This document shows positions 6,378 to 13,188 of a stretch of 20,012 bases of DNA, in pieces. Position 1 is the stretch's first letter. Each line of letters opens with the position of its first letter. This stretch comes from a virus, in IMG/VR virus record IMGVR_UViG_3300010160_003886, positions 1 to 20,012 of that record; one strand, 5' to 3'. The notes beneath the pieces were generated by a model. That model saw only the letters and a list, made by a program, of their open reading frames with translations, was not told the origin of the DNA and did no database searches. The translations under genes and the position numbers were made by a program.

Positions 6378-6936
6378 TAACTACGCTATCATAATCAATG
6401 ACTTTAACAAACTGAGAAATATCAGTACCAACATATCCGGCAGATATAAAGATTCGTAGTCTATCTCTTTTAATATTTCTAACAGCATGAATTGTATCAA
6501 CTTTTAACAAATACCACTGAAACGGTTCAATTGTTACTTCTGCTAACAGTGTTTCCTTGTCATCTGTCCACCATTGTATTTTAGTGTTGTCTCCTCCAAG
6601 ATCAAAATAATAATTTAATGCGTAATTACGTCCTATATCAACATGTCTACCGTGTGCCCCGAACCACTCTGGGTCTTTTAAATGTTCAGAATACTTAGTA
6701 ACATTTAACATGGGGTCAGCCATACCTTCGGGTACCGGAGAAAAGTTTGGTTCAAACACATTGACTGCCAACCATTGTTTAACAAATTTAGGAATTACGG
6801 TTGCTCTATTAGCCGGTCCTCGGTATTCATTAATTTTTAATAATCTAGGATCTGTATCTATTAATGGTATATTTGCTAGACACGGATCTATAAATTCAAT
6901 AGGAAGAGTTGGAAGATTAAGTTTAGCAAAATACAT
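6373..6936 (-). CDS. 2-oxoglutarate/Fe(II) oxygenase-like protein (187 aa)
   Basis: The C-terminal half has the order expected of a double-stranded beta-helix oxygenase. HVD at 98-100 would be the first two iron ligands, within GRHVDIGRNYALNYYFDLGG. His150 in KVDTIHAVRN would be the third ligand. An arginine in RDRLRIFIS (159 or 161) could bind 2-oxoglutarate. Aromatic residues around them (WWTDD, FQWYLL) fit the family. Such small proteins are common in marine T4-like phages with unknown targets. The ATG at 6936 is preceded by TATAAATA with no ribosome site. It diverges from the TctC-like gene at 6979. Confidence 0.7.
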   Translation of the reverse strand: MYFAKLNLPTLPIEFIDPCLANIPLIDTDPRLLKINEYRGPANRATVIPKFVKQWLAVNVFEPNFSPVPEGMADPMLNVTKYSEHLKDPEWFGAHGRHVDIGRNYALNYYFDLGGDNTKIQWWTDDKETLLAEVTIEPFQWYLLKVDTIHAVRNIKRDRLRIFISAGYVGTDISQFVKVIDYDSVVR

Positions 6937-6941
6937 AGTAA

Positions 6942-6974
6942 TATTTATACACCAATTAACGGTGTCTATAAATA
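6942..6974. promoter_or_regulatory. Back-to-back late promoters in a 42-bp divergent gap
   Basis: Minus-strand TATAAATA (6949-6942) serves the gene starting at 6936, and plus-strand TATAAATA (6967-6974) serves the gene starting at 6979. Between them lies cacc-aattaac-ggtg, so the whole region is nearly palindromic. The boxes are 17 bases apart, too close for two polymerases to bind at once. Each box ends four or five bases before its ATG. Confidence 0.7.
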
Positions 6975-6978
6975 CCTC

Positions 6979-7887
6979 ATGAAAAAACTATTTTTATTTT
7001 TAATTGTATTTTTAAACGGTTTACATGTCTTGGCCGCGCCATTAGAATTTACAGTAATGCACGCCCCGGGAGGAGTAAGCGACATAGTAACACGATTTAT
7101 TGTTAGAGAGATGTCAAATAACAAAAGTATTATAGTTGTTAATCGCCCAGGCGCGGCAGGTAAAATTGCCATTCAACATATGATGTCTGTAAATTCAATG
7201 ATGTTGGCCACTATGCCGCAGGTCTTTGTAACTAATCCTATTAACTTTACAGATTTGCCGTATACAGTTGACGACCTTGAAGTAATTGCCACTGTTGGAA
7301 TTATGCCTTCTGCATTAGTATGCAATAAGAATCTAGGAATAGATAATATAAAACAACTTACGGCACAGACTAAACCTTTAACTTTTGCTGTTGGCGGCTA
7401 TGGTAGTTCTGAACATTTGTCCACTGAAGTTCTATTAACAAAACTTAAAATAAAATATATAATTGTGCCGTATGCACAAGGTGGTAATACATCAGTGACA
7501 GATTTAATAGGTGGTCATGTTGATTGTATGTTTGCTAACTTTCCAACAATACGTCAGCATTTAGAAAACCCTCGTTTAAAATTGCTATTAGTTAGTCACC
7601 CTGTACCTGTGCAAGCGCCAACTTGGGAATCTGAATTTAAAGAATCATTTCCATTCTCTGTATATCTGTCAATCATTACGCCAAAATCTACAGACTTTGT
7701 AGTTAAGAAACAATGGGCTACTGATTTATCTATATCATTTCAATCTCAAGGGTTTAAAGCATCTTTAGAAGATATGGGATTATTTCCTAAAACCAGCACT
7801 GAGTCTCAAGAAATACAAAAATGCTTGCGAGCCAACGAAGCAATTAGAAAATTTATTTTAGACAATAAAATTAAGATTTCTGGTTAA
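6979..7887 (+). CDS. TctC/Bug-family solute-binding protein with signal peptide
   Basis: This 302-residue protein opens with a classic export signal (MKKLFLFLIVFLNGLHVLA), probably cut near residue 19-20. The mature part shows the Bug/TctC pattern: APGGVSDIVTRFIVREM near 29-45 (the substrate-carboxylate loop), VVNRPGAAGKIA near 54-65, and VGGYGSSEHLSTEV near 137-150 followed by VPYAQGGNTSVTDLIGGHVD. The family binds tricarboxylates or similar acids for TctAB transporters or for sensing. No TctA or TctB is nearby, so it would have to work with a host system. The length is slightly short for the family but covers both lobes. A TATAAATA box ends four bases before the ATG and no ribosome site is seen. 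The end overlaps the convergent gene by 17 bp. Confidence 0.85.
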   Translation: MKKLFLFLIVFLNGLHVLAAPLEFTVMHAPGGVSDIVTRFIVREMSNNKSIIVVNRPGAAGKIAIQHMMSVNSMMLATMPQVFVTNPINFTDLPYTVDDLEVIATVGIMPSALVCNKNLGIDNIKQLTAQTKPLTFAVGGYGSSEHLSTEVLLTKLKIKYIIVPYAQGGNTSVTDLIGGHVDCMFANFPTIRQHLENPRLKLLLVSHPVPVQAPTWESEFKESFPFSVYLSIITPKSTDFVVKKQWATDLSISFQSQGFKASLEDMGLFPKTSTESQEIQKCLRANEAIRKFILDNKIKISG

Positions 7888-9037
7888 TGTAACCAATGAT
7901 AAATGATTTAGCAAACGATTGAAGACCGTCCGGTTTATCTGTATCTTCATTAATTCTTAAAAATGGTGAGAGGGTAGTTTGAATGTACGAAACACCCTCG
8001 TTCCATATGTGTTTGGCCTTTGTTCCTTCTGCGCCCTCAATAAACCAATTGTCAAATTCACTGTACCAGTCCTTAGTAGCTTTATCAACTTGGAACCATG
8101 AATTGTTCCAAGTACTTGGGTATATTACATCTCTAAGTAACCGTTCGTGCCACAGTCTTGCTATTTTATAGCTTATTGTATCACTGTTCCAATATATTTG
8201 GTATTGAGGATTTTGTTCTAACCATCGCTTAATGATGTGTCCTTGTTTTATTAAAATAGGAACACAATCGGGACTCCAATAAAAATATTCAATTACACTG
8301 TTGTCATAGTCCTTAATATGATTAATAATTGTAACCATGTTGGCTGATCGATCATTGAATCTAATATAAAATTTACCATTTTGTATTGCACTCTTAGGTT
8401 TTTCAACACCTAAAATAATTCCAATTTTTTTCTCTTTATCAAACCTTTTTCTAACTTCATCAAAATATATGTAATTAAATCTAGTAATACCAATTGGGTT
8501 TAGTGCTTCTCTTTTTTCCATGACCCAACTTGCATCACCTGCCTTCAAGAAAGATTCGTGTACGCTGTCAGTAAGGTCGCATATCGTAATTTTAGTGCGT
8601 GGAATAAACTTTTCAATTTCCTTTAATCGAGGAATAGTTTGTAACTGATGCTCTGCTCCTGAATTAAAACTTGAAATGTTTGCAGGGTCTAATACCGTAA
8701 ATGGTTTCCAACCTTTTTCAAGTGTGTTAACAATAATTTCATCTATGAGCAGTCCTTGTCTAATGAAACTCATTAGTATTTGATGACTATCGCTGCCACC
8801 GCTGTAACTTAATATAAGATAATCGTATTTTTCACGAAGGTCTCTCGCACGTTGGTCATATAATTGATCAAGGGTCGCTGTAGGTTCAACGGTCCAATCG
8901 TGGGATCTAAATTTGTGATCATTGAATACCCACTGAACTGGTTTATTGACCTGTAAAGAATAAATGTATGCCTGTATCTTAGATTCAAATTCTAAATTGT
9001 TGCAGGTATAGTATCCTAATTTTTTATTGATATGCAT
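7871..9037 (-). CDS. PP-loop ATPase, asparagine-synthase-like, coupled to a flavin oxygenase-like gene
   Basis: A 388-residue protein with SGGSDS at 79-84 in YLILSYSGGSDSHQILMSF. The preceding helix DQRARDLREKYD matches the arrangement in the PP-loop gene at 4106-5404. It lacks a glutaminase domain and zinc cysteines. The C-terminal half is rich in Trp, Tyr and His (for example WHERLLRDVIYPSTWNNSWF), which suggests a specific substrate pocket or a helical lid domain. Its start overlaps the end of the nitronate-monooxygenase-like gene by 14 bp, so they are translated from the same message. The activity is probably adenylation of an acid or amide, but the substrate is unknown. Confidence 0.75.
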   Translation of the reverse strand: MHINKKLGYYTCNNLEFESKIQAYIYSLQVNKPVQWVFNDHKFRSHDWTVEPTATLDQLYDQRARDLREKYDYLILSYSGGSDSHQILMSFIRQGLLIDEIIVNTLEKGWKPFTVLDPANISSFNSGAEHQLQTIPRLKEIEKFIPRTKITICDLTDSVHESFLKAGDASWVMEKREALNPIGITRFNYIYFDEVRKRFDKEKKIGIILGVEKPKSAIQNGKFYIRFNDRSANMVTIINHIKDYDNSVIEYFYWSPDCVPILIKQGHIIKRWLEQNPQYQIYWNSDTISYKIARLWHERLLRDVIYPSTWNNSWFQVDKATKDWYSEFDNWFIEGAEGTKAKHIWNEGVSYIQTTLSPFLRINEDTDKPDGLQSFAKSFIIGYINQKS

Positions 9038-9935
9038 CTTGTACCAGTTCTTCTATAATATCTTTTACAGGTTTTATCTGTGTTATTTTATCAATTCCCT
9101 TGCCAACAAATATAGCACCTTCATTGGACGAACGAATTCCTTTGTATAGTGACCGTGTGTAATTATCTGAGTCGGTTGATATATCACCTAATTGTATACC
9201 TTGAATGTTTAAATTTCCAAATGTAGTTACACTATCTTTAGTAGCTTTTAACAATTTTAATTTTGTGTCTCGTGCAATTATGCTTTCCTCGGACATGGCC
9301 AATAATGTACCGATGCCTACAGCTAATGAACCCTTGTCCATAAAATATTTAACATCATTACGTGTTGCTATTCCACCACTTGGTATAATGTTCATTGTAG
9401 GATACAGGTTCTTAATCCTATTAAAATTTTCATCTAATGTTCCTGCAATGTTATTAGTTCTTCCGGCACCATTAGGACCTTTTAGTATTATTGTTCCTTG
9501 ATTTAATTTATGCGGATCTTTGAGAGTTTTAAAAATAATATTAACATCATGCTCTTTTTTTAAAAAATTAATATGAGTAGCTAGTAATAGTTCTGTTTTT
9601 TCATCCATAGGCGTTCCGAACAATTCTATAAATTTAATTTTAGTATCTATAATAATTTTAGAAACTTGTTCAGTTATTAAATCAATACGATCTATGTTAA
9701 CAAGGACATTAGATGATCCCGTAGCCGCAGTAAAACGTTTTATACCATTGTCAAATAATGAAATGTCTAATGTACCATTCTTATAAAACACACTTGCTGA
9801 AATACTAGGCAACGCACCTGCTCGGAAAACTGCCGTGGCTAACTTTACATCAGATACTAATGTCATTGGTACAGACACAATTGGATATTTACAATGGAAG
9901 AAGTCTTTATAGCTCACCAAATATTTATTGAGCAT
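9024..9935 (-). CDS. Nitronate-monooxygenase-like FMN-binding TIM-barrel protein
   Basis: A 303-residue protein with the NMO/2-nitropropane dioxygenase layout: YPIVSVPMTLVSDVKLATAV near the start, GPNGAGRTNNIAG near 155-167, and the FMN-phosphate segment IIPSGGIATRNDVKYFM followed by GSLAVGIGTLLAMSEES near 184-217. The usual catalytic His after GG in bacterial enzymes is absent here (NGAGRT), so the chemistry may differ. I choose ATG 9935 over an in-frame start at 10019. GGGAG lies six bases upstream, and the longer form would run far into the divergent Rieske gene. It overlaps the PP-loop ATPase by 14 bp and diverges from the Rieske gene across 34 bp. Confidence 0.75.
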   Translation of the reverse strand: MLNKYLVSYKDFFHCKYPIVSVPMTLVSDVKLATAVFRAGALPSISASVFYKNGTLDISLFDNGIKRFTAATGSSNVLVNIDRIDLITEQVSKIIIDTKIKFIELFGTPMDEKTELLLATHINFLKKEHDVNIIFKTLKDPHKLNQGTIILKGPNGAGRTNNIAGTLDENFNRIKNLYPTMNIIPSGGIATRNDVKYFMDKGSLAVGIGTLLAMSEESIIARDTKLKLLKATKDSVTTFGNLNIQGIQLGDISTDSDNYTRSLYKGIRSSNEGAIFVGKGIDKITQIKPVKDIIEELVQDAYQ

Positions 9936-9964
9936 TTGACTCCCTGCCTTAAATACTGTATAAT
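9936..9964 (+). promoter_or_regulatory. Sigma70-like promoter for the Rieske/PP-loop pair
   Basis: TTGACT (9936-9941), a 17-base spacer, then TATAAT (9959-9964), ending five bases before the ATG at 9970. Predicted transcription starts at or just inside the ATG, so the message should be leaderless; no ribosome site is present. The -35 box directly abuts the divergent ATG at 9935. Confidence 0.75.
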
Positions 9965-9969
9965 AAAAT

Positions 9970-10803
9970 ATGTTTAAAAATATTCCAAAAATCCTAGCGC
10001 ATGAATCGGCTATAAGCACAGAAAATTTTGTTGTAACTGAATATATACTGCATAAAGCTGAGACAGGAGTTGACTTATTCCATAGGTTTTGTCCTCATAG
10101 AATGTATCCTCTAGCGACTCCGGGAACACTTACTACTGAGATAACCTGTAAGTTTCACGGGTTCAATTGGACTGCTGACGGCACTCCTACTAATAACAAT
10201 AAAAAAATATCTTGCGGCGCGGCTAACGTAGGTAAATCTGGTTTAATTTTTAATAATTTTGTTGAACCTGACCACCATTGGGTAAGTGATCTTGCTAAAG
10301 AAAAAAATTTAAAATACAGCCATAGTTTTACTGGATCGAGTGAAGGAAGTTGGTTGTGGTTAATGGAGGCTGAAGCAGATCTCCTGCATGTGCATAAACA
10401 AGGGATACATCCATTTCTTGCACAGCAAATTAATCTAGAAGATATTGTATTAGAACAAGGGGATGGTTGGATCTTACAAAATCACCCAACTGGCTGGTGG
10501 CTATACATATTTCCATTCACGTTTGTTGAATACGGTAATCCGGGTATGGTTATGGTTAATACAGTGACGCCGCATACTCTAAACAGTGAGTACGGATTTG
10601 ATTGGATTACTCAATTTTATTATGATTCAACTGTAACGCCTGATAGACGATATATTTTTGAAACATTAGAAACTGTTTTTAAAGAAGATGTTGCTGCCTC
10701 TAAATTGCAAAAAGGTAATTATTTCCCCTTAATGAAAGCAATGAATAGATATGAAGATCATTGCGTACACTTTGGTAAATGGTTTAAAGAAAATAAACTA
10801 TGA
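9970..10803 (+). CDS. Rieske [2Fe-2S] non-heme iron oxygenase, short alpha-subunit type
   Basis: A 277-residue protein. The Rieske cluster ligands are Cys41-x-His43 (FCPHRMYPLA) and Cys60-x2-His63 (CKFHGF). The C-terminal catalytic part has DLLHVHKQGIHP at 137-148, giving candidate iron ligands among H140, H142 and H147, and an ending EDVAASKLQKG...YEDHCVHFGKWF similar to ring-hydroxylating and choline-type oxygenases. It is clearly shorter than the usual 350-450 residues, and spacing in the iron motif is irregular, so the catalytic assignment is less sure than the cluster. It needs an electron donor; the ferredoxin at 15302-15625 is a candidate. Its TGA overlaps the ATG of the following PP-loop gene (ATGA). 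Confidence 0.85.
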   Translation: MFKNIPKILAHESAISTENFVVTEYILHKAETGVDLFHRFCPHRMYPLATPGTLTTEITCKFHGFNWTADGTPTNNNKKISCGAANVGKSGLIFNNFVEPDHHWVSDLAKEKNLKYSHSFTGSSEGSWLWLMEAEADLLHVHKQGIHPFLAQQINLEDIVLEQGDGWILQNHPTGWWLYIFPFTFVEYGNPGMVMVNTVTPHTLNSEYGFDWITQFYYDSTVTPDRRYIFETLETVFKEDVAASKLQKGNYFPLMKAMNRYEDHCVHFGKWFKENKL

Positions 10804-11669
10804 TAGCTCAGCGTAAAAATAACTTTTACAGAACAAGTGGCACACAGGATCAATTTCAATTACAGATTGATCCTGTGACTAGGGAAGTAGGAAGCTATTG
10901 TGACGAGCTAATATTAAACGCTAAAGAAATATACGATAACAAGGTAGGTAAATTATATTGTATGTATAGTGGAGGAATAGACAGTGAGTTAGTCATGGAA
11001 TCATTCTTGTCACTAGGCATGGATATTACTCCTGTAATTGTTAATCTAGTTCCTGATTATAACTCCCATGATATGAAATGGGCGTATGAGTATTGTAATA
11101 AGAAAAATATAAAACCTTTAATTATTAATATTGATCTTAAAAATTTCATAAAAAGCGGAGAAATATTAGAAGTAGCTCATAAGGCAAGAACAGGTTATTA
11201 TCAGTATCTTCCTACGATCAAAGCGGCACTATCTTTAGATGGAGATGTTCTAACAGGACAAGACGAACCTTATATTTCTCCTGTTGATAATACTTGGTAT
11301 TTTATTGAAAAAGAATCTTGGTGTGCATGGGCCAACTTGTATAATGACAAATTCATTAGCGGCACGAGTTGTTTTTTATCCTGGAGTTCAGAAACACTTT
11401 TATCATTTATGTTAGATCCCACTATTCAAGATCTAGGAAACAATAAGTTATATGGTAAAAAAGGTACGTACTCTAGCAGAAAATTTGTGTATGGAAAAAA
11501 GTTTCCAATGCCTGACAGAATAAAATACACAGGTTGGGAACTTGTTGAGGAAACCGAATTAATTAATCATGACAATATTTTGTCAGTTAAAGAATTATTA
11601 AATGTGTATTCGGGATCTCAATCAATTGAATATAATCAATTGGTTAATATTTTATCCGGATCATCTTAA
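10800..11669 (+). CDS. PP-loop ATPase, coupled to the Rieske oxygenase
   Basis: A 289-residue protein with SGGIDS at 57-62 in YCMYSGGIDSELVMESF. It is preceded by CDELILNAKEIYDN, comparable in place to the helix before the motif in the other two PP-loop proteins. It is the shortest of the three and ends with few features after KFPMPDRIKYTGWEL. There is no glutaminase domain and no zinc motif. ATGA overlap with the Rieske gene makes a two-gene operon, which implies that the two enzymes act on one substrate in sequence or that their levels must match. The end overlaps the convergent desaturase gene by 26 bp, with no terminator between. Confidence 0.75.
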   Translation: MIAQRKNNFYRTSGTQDQFQLQIDPVTREVGSYCDELILNAKEIYDNKVGKLYCMYSGGIDSELVMESFLSLGMDITPVIVNLVPDYNSHDMKWAYEYCNKKNIKPLIINIDLKNFIKSGEILEVAHKARTGYYQYLPTIKAALSLDGDVLTGQDEPYISPVDNTWYFIEKESWCAWANLYNDKFISGTSCFLSWSSETLLSFMLDPTIQDLGNNKLYGKKGTYSSRKFVYGKKFPMPDRIKYTGWELVEETELINHDNILSVKELLNVYSGSQSIEYNQLVNILSGSS

Positions 11670-12417
11670 TTACCAGTGCTGAAATATCTAATTGCAGTCC
11701 CTGCCCTGTGCTAAAGTTACGAGGATACCTATGATGATTATTATGCCACGATTCACCCCAGGTAGGGATTGCCCATACCCAATTATTAGTGCTTTGGTCA
11801 TTTAGATTATACGTTCTAAACCCACCCCACCAGTTTGGTTTATGACCAATATAGTTTACTACGTTGCTCATAAATGCCGTTATAAATGCTGGCGCCCAGT
11901 GTAAAAATATCATTAGGTAAAATCCACCAATTGCATACAGCAATAAACTCCATGCAATGATAATACCAAAATAATACCTATGTAAAAATTGATAGAATGG
12001 ATCAGTTATTAGTTTACGCATTTTCCATTTAGTGCTTGCATCAACTTCGTGTTCATAGTTAAGTGCAAAAATTTTAATTCCTTTATACAAAGGACTATGC
12101 GGGTCGGCTACTTTGTCACTCTTTAAATGGTGATTAATATGTATTGCGACCCATGCTAACGGGCTACCGGTTCCACTAAAACAACCTAGTATAGAAAATA
12201 TCTTAACAATTGATGAATGTGTTTTATATGAGTTATGTGTAAGATGTCTATGGAATGTAACAACAATACCTAAACATCCGTAGGCAAAATACCCTGTTAA
12301 TATCAATAACAGACTGTTTAAGGTAACTCCATAGGTGTAAATGCCAGCAATGAATCCGGCAAGACAAGTTAATACAAATATCTGTGCTCCTCGGGTGCTA
12401 GATGCTAAAAATTTCAT
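11644..12417 (-). CDS. Membrane fatty-acid desaturase (second of a tandem pair)
   Basis: A 257-residue integral membrane di-iron desaturase. The three histidine boxes are HRHLTH at 56-61, HINHH at 93-97 and HNNHH at 225-229, with an extra GHK at 191-193, as in acyl-CoA or acyl-lipid delta-9-type enzymes. Hydrophobic segments lie near 14-50 and 150-190. The start at 12417 overlaps the upstream desaturase stop (ATGA), and AGGAG lies about 10 bases upstream. It introduces a double bond into an acyl chain using O2 and an electron donor; regiochemistry cannot be read here. The length is short compared with many bacterial desaturases, but all boxes are present. Confidence 0.9.
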   Translation of the reverse strand: MKFLASSTRGAQIFVLTCLAGFIAGIYTYGVTLNSLLLILTGYFAYGCLGIVVTFHRHLTHNSYKTHSSIVKIFSILGCFSGTGSPLAWVAIHINHHLKSDKVADPHSPLYKGIKIFALNYEHEVDASTKWKMRKLITDPFYQFLHRYYFGIIIAWSLLLYAIGGFYLMIFLHWAPAFITAFMSNVVNYIGHKPNWWGGFRTYNLNDQSTNNWVWAIPTWGESWHNNHHRYPRNFSTGQGLQLDISALVIKMIRIKY

Positions 12418-13163
12418 TTCTTTAATACTCCTATTAGTAAACCTACTATATCAAGTTCCCACCATTTTTCTTGCAAGTTCCATCTTTTAGGATCCTTGTG
12501 GTGGTTATTGTGCCATCCTTCGCCCCATAATAAAAAACCATAAGGCCATAAATTGGTACTGTTGTCTTTGGTTTCATGTAAGTGATATCCGTACTTATGA
12601 CCTAAATATAAAAAACTGTTTAATAGTAAATGTGTTAGTGCAACAGGCAGCACCCAAAAAAAGTAAAATAGTGCAGGACTTATTAACAATAATGTAACAG
12701 CCCAAATAATTAAAAACAAAATATAATACTTGTCAATAAAAATATTTTCTTTGGTTAATAAATCTTTAACTAGTCTTAAATTTATATGTTTGTCAAATTG
12801 GGAATACTTGGGGAAAAATATTCCTTTGAACGATAAACTAGGGTAGTGCGGATCTTGTTTGGTATCAGAGTACTTGTGGTGCATTCTATGCAGGTATGTC
12901 CAACCTATCATACTACCTCTGCCAGCTACAATAGCAAACCATGTGCAAATCCATTTTATAATATTACTTCTAAATTCAAAACTGTTGTGTGTATAGTATC
13001 TGTGCATCATCATACTAACGCCTATGCCACTATATAAAAAGTGCCCTAGAATTACCAATAAATATTCTTGTAATGTAAAATCAAAATAAAACAATCCTAC
13101 TACTGCTAAGGCAGTGGTTAAGTATTGTATAATTGAGACAGATTTGGGATTTGCTGAGAACAT
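12414..13163 (-). CDS. Membrane fatty-acid desaturase (first of a tandem pair)
   Basis: A 249-residue protein with HRYYTH at 54-59, HRMHH at 92-96 and HNNHH at 208-212, plus LGHKYG near 187-192. Membrane segments lie near 12-50 and 140-180. It is a paralogue of the downstream desaturase but clearly diverged (MMMHRYYTHNSFEF against VTFHRHLTHNSYKT). I take ATG 13163. A longer frame reaches a TTG at 13250 but would overlap the divergent gene and has no support, whereas TATAAATA lies eight bases before this ATG. The two desaturases are coupled and could act on different positions or different chains of host membrane lipids. Confidence 0.9.
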   Translation of the reverse strand: MFSANPKSVSIIQYLTTALAVVGLFYFDFTLQEYLLVILGHFLYSGIGVSMMMHRYYTHNSFEFRSNIIKWICTWFAIVAGRGSMIGWTYLHRMHHKYSDTKQDPHYPSLSFKGIFFPKYSQFDKHINLRLVKDLLTKENIFIDKYYILFLIIWAVTLLLISPALFYFFWVLPVALTHLLLNSFLYLGHKYGYHLHETKDNSTNLWPYGFLLWGEGWHNNHHKDPKRWNLQEKWWELDIVGLLIGVLKK

Positions 13164-13171
13164 AGTAATAA

Positions 13172-13179
13172 TATTTATA
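13172..13179 (-). promoter_or_regulatory. T4-type late promoter box (TATAAATA) for the desaturases
   Basis: Minus-strand TATAAATA, then TTATTACT and the ATG at 13163. The 2OG-like gene at 6936 has a very similar layout (TATAAATATTACTATG). The implied leader is only one or two bases. The box lies in the 25-bp gap shared with the divergent gene at 13189. Confidence 0.6.
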
Positions 13180-13188
13180 GGACAATAC

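Noticed and set aside
6361-6391. Sigma70 promoter with TATAAT at 6368-6363 for the 97-residue gene
   Set aside because: No acceptable -35 lies at 16-18 bases; the GATAAATA box explains the site better.
7910-7940. Possible terminator hairpin after the TctC-like gene (accgtccggt)
   Set aside because: The stem is only 3-4 bp with too small a loop and no T-run; it is coding sequence of the convergent gene.
9921-9928. AATAAATA on the minus strand near the NMO-like start
   Set aside because: It lies downstream of the chosen ATG inside codons for NKY, so it is probably chance in AT-rich coding sequence.
9936-10019. N-terminal extension of the NMO-like gene to 10019
   Set aside because: It overlaps the start of the divergent Rieske gene, and GGGAG precedes the internal ATG 9935.
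4106-11669. PP-loop genes as QueC or other 7-deazaguanine DNA-modification enzymes
   Set aside because: None has the C-terminal zinc cysteines of QueC, their lengths differ, and no QueD/E/F or DpdA-type gene is present in the window.
13114-13188. N-terminal extension of the 2OG-like gene to 13114
   Set aside because: It would lie inside the desaturase gene on the other strand; ATG 13189 has AGGA at good spacing.
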